Shown piece by piece: positions 51,997-59,494 of a DNA stretch of 64,000 nt. A program made the translations under genes and the position numbers. Source of the stretch: Actinospica robiniae DSM 44927 (GTDB lineage: Bacteria > Actinomycetota > Actinomycetes > Streptomycetales > Catenulisporaceae); the NCBI RefSeq assembly GCF_000504285.1, contig NZ_KI632511.1, positions 1,733,372-1,797,371 of the forward strand. Direction: 5' to 3'. The notes beneath the pieces were generated by a model. The model worked only from the letters and a program-made list of their open reading frames with translations. It had not been told where the DNA came from and made no database searches. How positions within the stretch are numbered: position 1 is the stretch's first letter; each line of letters opens with the position of its first letter.

Positions 51997-54452
51997 TCGT
52001 CGGCAGCTGAGATGATCTCCAACAGGGCGCCGTACAGGTTGCCGGGCAGCGCGAGGGAGTGCCAGAGCCCGGCAAGCGCCGTCCCAGAGAGCCGGCCTGC
52101 CGCGTATCGCTCGGCGGCGGCGTACGCGTGTTCCTTGACTTCATAGTCGATTGCTGCCTCCTGGAGGATGTCGAACACGTCCTCCGCTGTGGTGCGGCTG
52201 AGCGGCCGCAGCCGGGATACCTGGGCGACGGCGACGGACAGATCGAGGCAGCCCAGGTCCACGATCACGCCGGATGGCAGCGGCCCGACGCCCACCCGGT
52301 CCGACCCACTGACCGGCCGCTCCTCGCCGGCGGCCGGACGGCTGAGTGCGGCAGCGACCGGCGCCGTCTGCACGCCGATGAGATCGAGCAGCACAATGCG
52401 CTTTGTCAAACTGCCCTGACCTTTGACGGGGCCGATGGCCAGGTGTAGTTCGGCGGTATCGTCTCCGACGTCCGACCAATGCGTGGTTACCGGCGTTTCG
52501 TGCCGCTCAGCCGTCGTCGGATACGCCGAGCCGTCGTCCTCATAGAGGACCGCCGATCCCGAAGAGCCGGGAAAGGCCCGAAGGACGATTGCAGCCGGAT
52601 TGGCGTCGGCGGACGCCATGGGATCGGCTGCAAGCGGGATCACGGCTCCCGCTCTGGCGAACACAGGCATCTGCGCCAGTCGGCGGTGTAGCACCAAGCG
52701 TCGGCCGCCGGTGTAGCGGCGACCGGTGAAGAAGTCGAACCAGATCCCCTCGGGCAGCCAGACCGACACGGTAGCCAAGTGGGATACGGCGTCGGCCGGC
52801 GCTGTCACGGGAGCGACCAGCAGGTCGGGGCCGAACATGTACTGGTTCGTAACACAATAAGCCTCGGGCTGGTCCGGGTAGTCGTGGTACATGGGGCGGA
52901 CAACGCCGAGGCCATCAGTATGCGCGGTCCACATGGCGCTGTACATATACGGCACCATCAGGTGCCGCAGACGCAGGAAGTCGGCCATGATCCCAGCTGC
53001 CTCGGTTCCACGCAGCCACGGCTCGCGCGAGTCGAACCGGCTCCGGCTGGAGTGCAGCCGGTTGATCGGCGAGAAAGCACCGAACTGATACCACCGCACG
53101 GCGAGCTCGTCGTCCCGGGCACCGAGCATGTGGCCGCCGACGTCGTTGCTCCACCAGAAGAAGCCGAGGTTCGCCGCAGTCGCGGTGAAGTACGGCTGGA
53201 AGGCGAGTGAGGCCCAGGTGGCAATGGTGTCGCCGGAGAATCCGACCGGATAGCGGTGGCCGCCGGGTCCGGCGTTGCGCGAGAGCGTCAGAGGCCGACG
53301 TCCGCAGCGCCCTGAGTCCGTATAATGCAGATGATTGAGCAACCAGAGCGGGTCCACGCCGCGGGCGCGTGTGGCGCCGCCGGCCTGCCAGTGCCAGTCC
53401 ACCCACCAAAAATCCACGCCCTGTTCTTCGAGCGGATGGTGCAGGAGCGAGAGGTAGTGCTCCGCAAAGTCCCGGCTGGCAGGGTCGAAGGCCACCTCGC
53501 GGCCTGTGGCCGGGTCCTGACCGAGCGCCCGGGCGAGCTGAGGGTACGCTGCCTCGTGTCGGCGCACCCCATCACCGGGATGGAGGTTGAGGGACACGGC
53601 CAGGCCCCGTTCGTGCAATTCACGCAGGAACGCGGGGGCGTCCGGGAAGAGCTCGGGGTTCCAGGTGTAGCCGGTCCACCCGGCGCCGAGTTCCGGGTCG
53701 AGGTCGACGAGATGCCAGTCCATGTCCAGGACTGCGACGGACAGGGGGATGCCTTCGGCGGCGAACCTGTCCATGAGCTGCAGGTATTCTTCGTCGCGGT
53801 ACCGGTGGTAGCGGCTCCACCAGTTGCCCAGAGCATACCGGGGCAGTAGCGGGCTCGGGCCGGTGAGATGGAAGTAGTCGCGTAGCGCGGAGCGGAAGTC
53901 GCGCCCGTAACCGAAGAAGTAGAGGTCTTCCCCGGTCTCGGGGCCGGGAGTGAACCAGTCGTCTGCTGTGAAGAGCATCGCTCGCGGATCGCTGATGACG
54001 GCCAGCCCGTTCGCAGACAGAACGCCCGACGAGAGCGGTACCGGGCCGTCGGCGTCGTCGAGTGCCGACACCGTGCCGCCGAGGTTGTCCAGGGCGGTCG
54101 GGTGGCACGGCAGCGTCTCGCCGAATCGCCATGTTGTCACCAGGGCGGTCGGCGGCTTCGTGCGCAGCGAGATGCTGAGCCCTTCCGGGGTGAACCGCTC
54201 TCGGTTGTAGCTCAGATGCAGGGAGCGCGTCCAGAGATTGAGGGTTCCCCCTTCGTCGGTGACTGTGAACTCGGGCACTGGGAAGCGGCGGTTGACCGCC
54301 AGCTGGGTCGGCAGGTCGACGAACTCCTCCCGGTCGCTCCACTCCATACGGATGAGCCGGTCGGTCAAAACGGAGAAGCGATAGCCTGGACCTTGGACGA
54401 CGCACCGCGGGTCAGCGGCGGCGTCGGGCCCGAAGGCGTGAAATCTCAACAT
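51990..54452 (-). CDS. GH31 family glycosidase (alpha-glucosidase/transglucosidase-like)
   Basis: This 820-residue cytoplasmic enzyme has an N-terminal beta-domain (about 1-190). The TIM barrel (about 205-540) has 'LPRYALGNWWSRYHRYRDEEYLQLMDRFAAEGIPLSVAVLDMDWH', nucleophile Asp in 'DFWWVDWHW' and acid/base Asp in 'VGFSGDTIATWASL'. C-terminal beta-sandwiches include 'VWLPEGIWFDFFTGRRYTGG'. The last 100 residues are an additional segment. Members act on alpha-linked glucosides. Here it may hydrolyse or transfer onto the cluster product. It is transcribed against the rest and divergent from the HAD gene 86 bp away. Confidence 0.9.
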   Translation of the reverse strand: MLRFHAFGPDAAADPRCVVQGPGYRFSVLTDRLIRMEWSDREEFVDLPTQLAVNRRFPVPEFTVTDEGGTLNLWTRSLHLSYNRERFTPEGLSISLRTKPPTALVTTWRFGETLPCHPTALDNLGGTVSALDDADGPVPLSSGVLSANGLAVISDPRAMLFTADDWFTPGPETGEDLYFFGYGRDFRSALRDYFHLTGPSPLLPRYALGNWWSRYHRYRDEEYLQLMDRFAAEGIPLSVAVLDMDWHLVDLDPELGAGWTGYTWNPELFPDAPAFLRELHERGLAVSLNLHPGDGVRRHEAAYPQLARALGQDPATGREVAFDPASRDFAEHYLSLLHHPLEEQGVDFWWVDWHWQAGGATRARGVDPLWLLNHLHYTDSGRCGRRPLTLSRNAGPGGHRYPVGFSGDTIATWASLAFQPYFTATAANLGFFWWSNDVGGHMLGARDDELAVRWYQFGAFSPINRLHSSRSRFDSREPWLRGTEAAGIMADFLRLRHLMVPYMYSAMWTAHTDGLGVVRPMYHDYPDQPEAYCVTNQYMFGPDLLVAPVTAPADAVSHLATVSVWLPEGIWFDFFTGRRYTGGRRLVLHRRLAQMPVFARAGAVIPLAADPMASADANPAAIVLRAFPGSSGSAVLYEDDGSAYPTTAERHETPVTTHWSDVGDDTAELHLAIGPVKGQGSLTKRIVLLDLIGVQTAPVAAALSRPAAGEERPVSGSDRVGVGPLPSGVIVDLGCLDLSVAVAQVSRLRPLSRTTAEDVFDILQEAAIDYEVKEHAYAAAERYAAGRLSGTALAGLWHSLALPGNLYGALLEIISAADDY

Positions 54453-54537
54453 CGCGTAGCCGGTCTTCCATTGTCGTCGGATGGAGTGCGGATGCGTAAC
54501 GCGATATCAGGGTAGGCGCCAGGTAGGGAGGTGCAGG

Positions 54538-55233
54538 TTGGACGGGCCCAAGGTTCATGCGGTCGTGTTCGACTTCCACGCCACCTTGTTCCATTTCCAG
54601 GACGGCCCCGATTGGGTGCTGCACGCAGCGGCCGACATCGGGCGGCAGCTGGATCTCGAGGGGGCCGCAGTCATCTGGTCGAAGGCGGCCAAGGCGCGGC
54701 ACGATCCTGATGTCGTACGCCTGCAGCAGGGCCGGGACTTGTCCAGGGCCTCGCATCGGGAGGCTACGTGCGGCTGGCTCTCGCACGCCGGCCTTGATCC
54801 CGAGCTGGTCGAAGCTATGTACACGGTGCTCTGTGCTCCGCCCTTCTGGTCTCCCTTTCCGGACACGGCGCCGGTGCTCGCTGAATTGTCCCGGCGCAGC
54901 GTGCCGGTCGCAGTGCTGAGCAACACCGGCTGGGACATCCGGTTTGTCTTCCGTCACTATGGAGTGGAACGGGCGATCTCGTCGTTCGTGCTCTCCTACG
55001 AGATGGCGAAGGAGAAACCTGACCCGGATCTGTTCCGGCATGCGTGCGAGCTGCTCGCGGCGGATCCAGCGTCCACGATCATGGTCGGCGACGACCCGGT
55101 GGCCGACGGCGGTGCCGTGTTCGCCGGGATGCCGACCCTCCTCCTGCCCGTCCAGCCCCTGCGCCAGCGCCCGCGCGGGCTGGCAGCGGTTCTCGGCTTG
55201 CTGGAGCAGGTCGGATCCGCGGGGACCGACTGA
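54538..55233 (+). CDS. HAD superfamily phosphatase
   Basis: This protein of about 231 residues has motif I 'VVFDFHATLF' (DxH instead of the usual DxD), motif II 'VAVLSNTGWD', motif III Lys in 'EMAKEKPDPDLFRHA' and motif IV 'TIMVGDDPVADGGAVFAG'. The His replacing the second Asp of motif I is unusual, because that Asp is normally the acid/base of phosphatases. TTG 54538 follows GGGAGG. An ATG at 54481 has no such site. In a trehalose-type pathway it would dephosphorylate the product of the GT20 enzyme, which is an inference. Confidence 0.82.
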   Translation: MDGPKVHAVVFDFHATLFHFQDGPDWVLHAAADIGRQLDLEGAAVIWSKAAKARHDPDVVRLQQGRDLSRASHREATCGWLSHAGLDPELVEAMYTVLCAPPFWSPFPDTAPVLAELSRRSVPVAVLSNTGWDIRFVFRHYGVERAISSFVLSYEMAKEKPDPDLFRHACELLAADPASTIMVGDDPVADGGAVFAGMPTLLLPVQPLRQRPRGLAAVLGLLEQVGSAGTD

Positions 55234-55234
55234 C

Positions 55235-55999
55235 TCACGCGGGAGCCGCAGTCGCCTCCTGCACCGCCGTCGCCTCTTGCTCCGCAGTCCACTCCGACGC
55301 TGCGGCCGGCGCCGGTGATTCGGTGGGCGGCTGTTCGAGCTCGACCGCCGGCCCCGACTCCTCGATCGGCTCCGACTCCTCGGTCACGGGTGTCACGACT
55401 GGTGCGGGCGCGTGGCCATCCCCCTCGCTACCGAGCTGCAGCGCCTTGCTCGCCCGTTCCTGCTGCGTCGTCGTATTCGTCGGGACCCTTCGCAAGATGA
55501 TGGTGCCCATCGAAACGCCGATCACTGCGTAGACGGCGGCCACGACCCAGCCTGCCGAGGCCCCGTACGCATGTCGTGCGAAGGCGAATGCGATGTACGC
55601 GGTGGCGAAGTAGTACGCGCCGGCCAGCAGGTAGAATGCGGAGACGAGATATGTGTCGACGAGACGGTTGTCGACCGATCCGATATTGGGGTCATAGGTG
55701 GACTCGAGCCAGGCCTCCCACCCATCACTGCCCATGATCTCCTTTTCGATGTTCAACCGGATGTAACGGCCGCACCGCATAATACTGTTCCACTGATTGA
55801 GGTAGAGCAGCACGGTGACGACGACCACCATCGGCAGGGTTATGAGGATGGGGGTCGCCGAGTAGTAGGCGACGATGCCGACGACAGCGGGAATGAGCGT
55901 GGCACTGCCGACCATGATCTTGAACGCGCGGTCGAGGCAGTTTTCGATCTCTTTCCGCAGCGTGTGGAACTGCAACTCCTGGTACCTAGCCCGATCCAT
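55235..55999 (-). CDS. Four-helix membrane protein with acidic Pro/Ala tail
   Basis: This protein of about 254 residues begins with 'MDRARYQELQFHTLRKEIENCLDRAFKIMVG', which I associate with a widespread uncharacterised membrane family. Helices lie at about 28-45, 48-68, 120-140 and 148-170. The segment 'LNQWNSIMRCGRYIRLNIEKEIMGSDGWEAWLES' lies between the pairs. The C-terminal 75 residues are Glu/Pro/Ala-rich and probably disordered. ATG 55999 follows GGAGGAG. It abuts the HAD gene end-to-end and is divergent from the second dehydrogenase operon. The role is unknown. Confidence 0.7.
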   Translation of the reverse strand: MDRARYQELQFHTLRKEIENCLDRAFKIMVGSATLIPAVVGIVAYYSATPILITLPMVVVVTVLLYLNQWNSIMRCGRYIRLNIEKEIMGSDGWEAWLESTYDPNIGSVDNRLVDTYLVSAFYLLAGAYYFATAYIAFAFARHAYGASAGWVVAAVYAVIGVSMGTIILRRVPTNTTTQQERASKALQLGSEGDGHAPAPVVTPVTEESEPIEESGPAVELEQPPTESPAPAAASEWTAEQEATAVQEATAAPA

Positions 56000-56131
56000 A
56001 ACGCGTGCTCCTCCCCGCGCCAGACCCACCCCGGCTGCGCCGGCCATTGGCTTACCGTATGAGGCTACTGTAGTTCGTGGGCTAGTGTGTGTGGTTCAGC
56101 CCGATCCACCTTCTGCGTTGCCGACATCTGA

Positions 56132-56142
56132 CACACCTTTGA
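56132..56142 (+). promoter_or_regulatory. Shared motif CACACCTTTGA upstream of the second dehydrogenase
   Basis: An exact copy of the 11-mer at 46021-46031, located 92 bases before GTG 56234 in the divergent promoter region. It is preceded by 'ctgcgttgccgac', loosely similar to 'ctgcaacgtcgg' before the first copy. Possible regulator site for the cluster. Confidence 0.3.
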
Positions 56143-56233
56143 CTCCTCTCGTTTATGTTCGACGCGGATGCGTTGCTTCGCTAATGTTGCCCGCGTACAA
56201 CGGTGACCCGGACGGGTCGGGAGGAGCGCTGCC

Positions 56234-57268
56234 GTGTCGGAGCGAGTGCGCCTGGCATTGATCGGCGCTGGGCGGATCGCCCAGGTCGCGCACCTGCCGG
56301 CACTGGAAAAGGCAGACGGTGTGGAGTTGGTCGCGGTCAGCGACCCAGGGCCAGGCTTGGCCGAGGCGGTGGCTGGTCGGTACGGAGTGCCGGCCGCGTA
56401 TACCGCGACCGAGGCGATCTTCGACGATCCGGACGTCGAGGCGGTGCTCATTGCCGCGCCGGATCGCTTCCACTACGCCCTCGCCTCCGCGGCGCTGGGC
56501 GCCGGCAAGCACGTCCTCGTCGAGAAGCCCCTGGCCGCCGACGCGACGCAAGGTCGTGCCCTGGCCGTCCAGGTCACCGGCACAGCGCTCAAGCTCCAGG
56601 TCGGGGCCATGAAACGACACGATCCGGGGTTGGAGTTCGCGCGCCGGTTCGTCGCGGAATCCCTCGGCCAGGCCCGAACCTTCGATGTCTGGTACCGAAT
56701 CGGCGACATGCGCCCGCAGATCGAGGCAGCTCTCTTTCCGGTCGTGTTCGCGGACGAGGCCGCGGCGCCGAAGGAGGCAGAGATCAAGGCCGACCGGCAG
56801 CGCTACCTGCTCGCAACCCATGGCGCCCACGTCTTGGACACAGTGCGATATCTGCTTGGAGACGTCGCGACCGTCACTGCGCAGCATCGCGGATACGGCC
56901 GAGATCAGGCCTGGACAGCCTTGCTCACCATGGCCAACGGCGCGATGGGCACACTTACACTGAGCGTAGACGTTCCCGGAGTCCCGGCCGAAGGCATCGA
57001 GGTCTTCGGTGCGGAGGGGTCCGTGCGCGTCGACACCCACTTCCCATTTTACCGGCGCGCGTCGACAGTGCGCGCCTACAGCGCTGGCGGGATCATCGAG
57101 CCGATTCTGCCCGATGGGGATGCCTACGAACGACAGGTCGAGGCGTTCGTCCGTGCAATCCGCGAAGACGGCCCGACTACACCGGACGCCGCGGATGGCG
57201 TGGCCGCGCTTGAACTGATCGACGCCATCACAACGGCGGCGGCAACGGGCCATACGGTGACGTTGTAG
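56234..57268 (+). CDS. Gfo/Idh/MocA family dehydrogenase
   Basis: This 344-residue oxidoreductase has a classic dinucleotide site 'RLALIGAGRIAQVAHLPALEKADGVELVAVSD', then 'EAVLIAAPDRFHYALASAALGAGKHVLVEKPL' (EKP Lys, about 97) and 'LLATHGAHVLDTVRYLLGDVATVTAQ' with the catalytic-type His (GAHVLD). GTG 56234 follows GGGAGGAGCG. It is coupled to the TIM-barrel isomerase gene (stop and start share 1 base, TAGTG). Pairs of this kind act on inositols or on 3-keto-sugars, so oxidation of a ring hydroxyl followed by isomerisation or elimination is the likely chemistry. Confidence 0.9.
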   Translation: MSERVRLALIGAGRIAQVAHLPALEKADGVELVAVSDPGPGLAEAVAGRYGVPAAYTATEAIFDDPDVEAVLIAAPDRFHYALASAALGAGKHVLVEKPLAADATQGRALAVQVTGTALKLQVGAMKRHDPGLEFARRFVAESLGQARTFDVWYRIGDMRPQIEAALFPVVFADEAAAPKEAEIKADRQRYLLATHGAHVLDTVRYLLGDVATVTAQHRGYGRDQAWTALLTMANGAMGTLTLSVDVPGVPAEGIEVFGAEGSVRVDTHFPFYRRASTVRAYSAGGIIEPILPDGDAYERQVEAFVRAIREDGPTTPDAADGVAALELIDAITTAAATGHTVTL

Positions 57269-58197
57269 TGGTGGCAGAACTCGAAGACGGCGATCCCGCG
57301 ATCGCGCGCGCGCCGCTGGACGGCGCCGCTCAAGATGAGCCTGTGGCCTTCGAAGCGCGACTTGGCATTTTCGCCCGGACCTTCCGCCGACAGAGCGCCG
57401 CGCAGGTCGCAACAGCTGTCGCCGAAGCCGGCTATTCTCTCGCGCATTGGAACTTCGCCGCCATCGGCCTCTCCACACTCGCGGACGAAGTCAACGGCTC
57501 ACAGTTCACAGAGGTGCGCGATGCGTTCCGCGCGTACGGTCTACAGATCCCCAGCGTCTCGGCGACGTTCAACGCAGTGCACCCGGACCCTGCGACCCGG
57601 CAATCCGCCGTCCGCAAGGCGGTCCGCCTCGTAGCGTTAGCCCCGCTGCTCGGCGCGGAGGTTGTCACCCTGTGCAGCGGAACTCGGGACCCGGACGACA
57701 TGTGGCACGCGCATCCGGACAATGGCAGCCGAGACGCGTGGACCGATCTGAGGCGTACGCTCGACGAATTGCTTGAGGCGGCCTCTGCCGCCGGCGTGCG
57801 GCTCGGCGTCGAGCCGGAGCCGGGCAATGTGATCGCGAACGCCGCGCTCGCGGCCCGCCTGTTGCATGAGATCGGCGACGACGCACCCCTGGGCATCGTG
57901 TTCGATCCGGCAAATCTGCTCAGCCCCGACACCGTCGGCCGGCAAATCGAGATCTTGAACCAAGCCTTCGACCTCCTGCAGCCTCATATCCTGAGTGCCC
58001 ATGCGAAAGACGTCGTAGCGGGCGGATACAGTGCTCCGGGGGTCGGGCTCATGGACTATCATCACGTGCTGGACCTCATCGAACGGGTCCCCGGGGTGCC
58101 GTTGATCGTACAGGACGCCGAGCCCGGTGACGCCGCCCGCGTGAACATCGACCTTCGGCGGTGGCATCAGGAGTCGCGGGCGGGCGGCGGTGCGTAG
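57268..58197 (+). CDS. Sugar phosphate isomerase/epimerase (AP endonuclease 2-like TIM barrel)
   Basis: This protein of about 309 residues has 'EARLGIFARTFRRQSAAQVATAVAEAGYSLAHWNFAAIG', 'GAEVVTLCSGTRDPDDMW', 'GVRLGVEPEPGNVIANAALAARLLHEI', 'GIVFDPANLLSPD', 'HILSAHAKDVVAGG' and 'VPLIVQDAEP'. Together these carry the Glu, Asp, His and Glu/Asp metal ligands of the IolE/Hyi-type xylose-isomerase-like barrel. GTG 57268 shares a base with the dehydrogenase stop. The first 28 residues precede the barrel, so the true start may be later. It should act on the keto product of the neighbouring dehydrogenase. Confidence 0.87.
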   Translation: MVAELEDGDPAIARAPLDGAAQDEPVAFEARLGIFARTFRRQSAAQVATAVAEAGYSLAHWNFAAIGLSTLADEVNGSQFTEVRDAFRAYGLQIPSVSATFNAVHPDPATRQSAVRKAVRLVALAPLLGAEVVTLCSGTRDPDDMWHAHPDNGSRDAWTDLRRTLDELLEAASAAGVRLGVEPEPGNVIANAALAARLLHEIGDDAPLGIVFDPANLLSPDTVGRQIEILNQAFDLLQPHILSAHAKDVVAGGYSAPGVGLMDYHHVLDLIERVPGVPLIVQDAEPGDAARVNIDLRRWHQESRAGGGA

Positions 58198-59026
58198 AGG
58201 GGGCGACGTACGACATCGCATCCAACCGCCGAGCACTCAGGCTGGCTGGCTGTGTGCAAAGGATGCACCGCCGGTGCTGCTCCTTCACGGTCTCGGTGGG
58301 AACCGGGATCAGGCGATGGACCTCCTCCCGGCGGCCTGGCCCGGCACGCGGATTGCCCCGGACCTACCAGGGCACGGCTCGGCAGCACTACACTCGCGGC
58401 AAGCCGTCGGATTCGACGCATTCGCCATATTGATCGCAACCTTTCTCGACCGCTTGCACACCGAGGCGCTCATCCCGCCGGGGCCCGTGCCCGTCGTCGG
58501 GGTGTCGATGGGTGCGGGTGTCGCCGTCCGGCTTGCCGCAGATCGTCGCGACCTGGTGAGCCGCCTTGTGCTCGTCCGGCCGACCTGGCTCGATACCGGC
58601 TCTCCGGCGCACCTGGCCCCGTTCCAGGCCGTCGCCGATCTGTTGCGGCGGCACGGGTCGGCCCAGGGGGCGCGTCTGTTTCAGGCCGGCGGACTCTATC
58701 GGTGCCTTGCCGAAACGGCTCCGGCGACCGCCGAGTCACTGCTCAAGCAGTTCACCCGGCCGGCAGCCGAACGCCATGTGCGCGTCCTAGAAGAGTTGCC
58801 CGCTGACTGCCCGCTGCCCAGCCGCGCCCACTACGCAGCGCTCGACACGGACATCTTCGTGATCGTCTCGGACGATCCGCTGCATCCCGCCGCTGTAGGA
58901 CTGACACTCCAGAAATGGATCCCGGCATCCAGGATCATCGAGATCGTGAACAAAAACATGGATCCGCATGCGCATCAGCGCGCGCTTCACGATGCCGTCA
59001 TAGGCGAACTTGATCACTTGAACTAG
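58190..59026 (+). CDS. Alpha/beta hydrolase
   Basis: This protein of about 278 residues has the alpha/beta hydrolase pattern: 'APPVLLLHGLGGNRDQAMDLLPAAWPGTRIAPDLPGHGSA' (oxyanion HG), nucleophile elbow 'VVGVSMGAGVAVRLA' (GVSMG, Ser about 105), a late acid in 'IFVIVSDDPLHP' and His in 'NKNMDPHAHQRAL'. GTG 58190 overlaps the isomerase gene by 8 bp. It is the last gene of the sugar cluster and could cleave an ester or a keto-sugar fragment. The substrate cannot be predicted. Confidence 0.85.
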   Translation: MRRGGDVRHRIQPPSTQAGWLCAKDAPPVLLLHGLGGNRDQAMDLLPAAWPGTRIAPDLPGHGSAALHSRQAVGFDAFAILIATFLDRLHTEALIPPGPVPVVGVSMGAGVAVRLAADRRDLVSRLVLVRPTWLDTGSPAHLAPFQAVADLLRRHGSAQGARLFQAGGLYRCLAETAPATAESLLKQFTRPAAERHVRVLEELPADCPLPSRAHYAALDTDIFVIVSDDPLHPAAVGLTLQKWIPASRIIEIVNKNMDPHAHQRALHDAVIGELDHLN

Positions 59027-59147
59027 GAGGGCCTTTAAAGTGCTTCTATCGAGTTATCGTGATACTTTTCATGCTGTCGCGATTTTGAACCGCTCCGAAT
59101 TTGATTCAACCTCGATGCCTTAGCCGTGGCATCGTCTTGACGCCTCG

Positions 59148-59494
59148 TCAGGCTGTCGCGGTCTGCACGTTGACGGCGTTGCGCACGACCTCCTGCAAAG
59201 CCCGGTAGCGGTCGACATCTCGGCCGAAGTTGTGACCTGCGGCTTCAGGCCGCTGGTCGATACTCGTTGGTGAGGCCAGCAAGTCCTGTCCTACGTGCCT
59301 GCGCAGGAACTGCACGTCGGCCTCGGCGCTGACCTTTCTGCGGATCACCCGCAGCGCGGCGTCGTAGCCCTGTGCGAAGTCGAGATATTTCCAATAGTCC
59401 GAGACGCCGCGCCCGGTCGGCTCGGTGATTAGCCCTGAGCGAAGCTGCCCGCGCCCCGTCATGTCGAGAACCACGTACTCGCCCGGGCCATCGC
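59148..59494 (-). pseudogene. C-terminal gene fragment cut by the ISL3 insertion
   Basis: The minus-strand frame entering from the insertion point reads 'GPGEYVVLDMTGRGQLRSGLITEPTGRGVSDYWKYLDFAQGYDAALRVIRR' (in part) and ends at 59148 with 'VRNAVNVQTATA', about 115 residues with good codon use. Across the element the frame can be rejoined to 61028-61095, where it reaches a possible GTG. Whether that was the original 5' end is unclear. No family was recognised. Confidence 0.5.
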
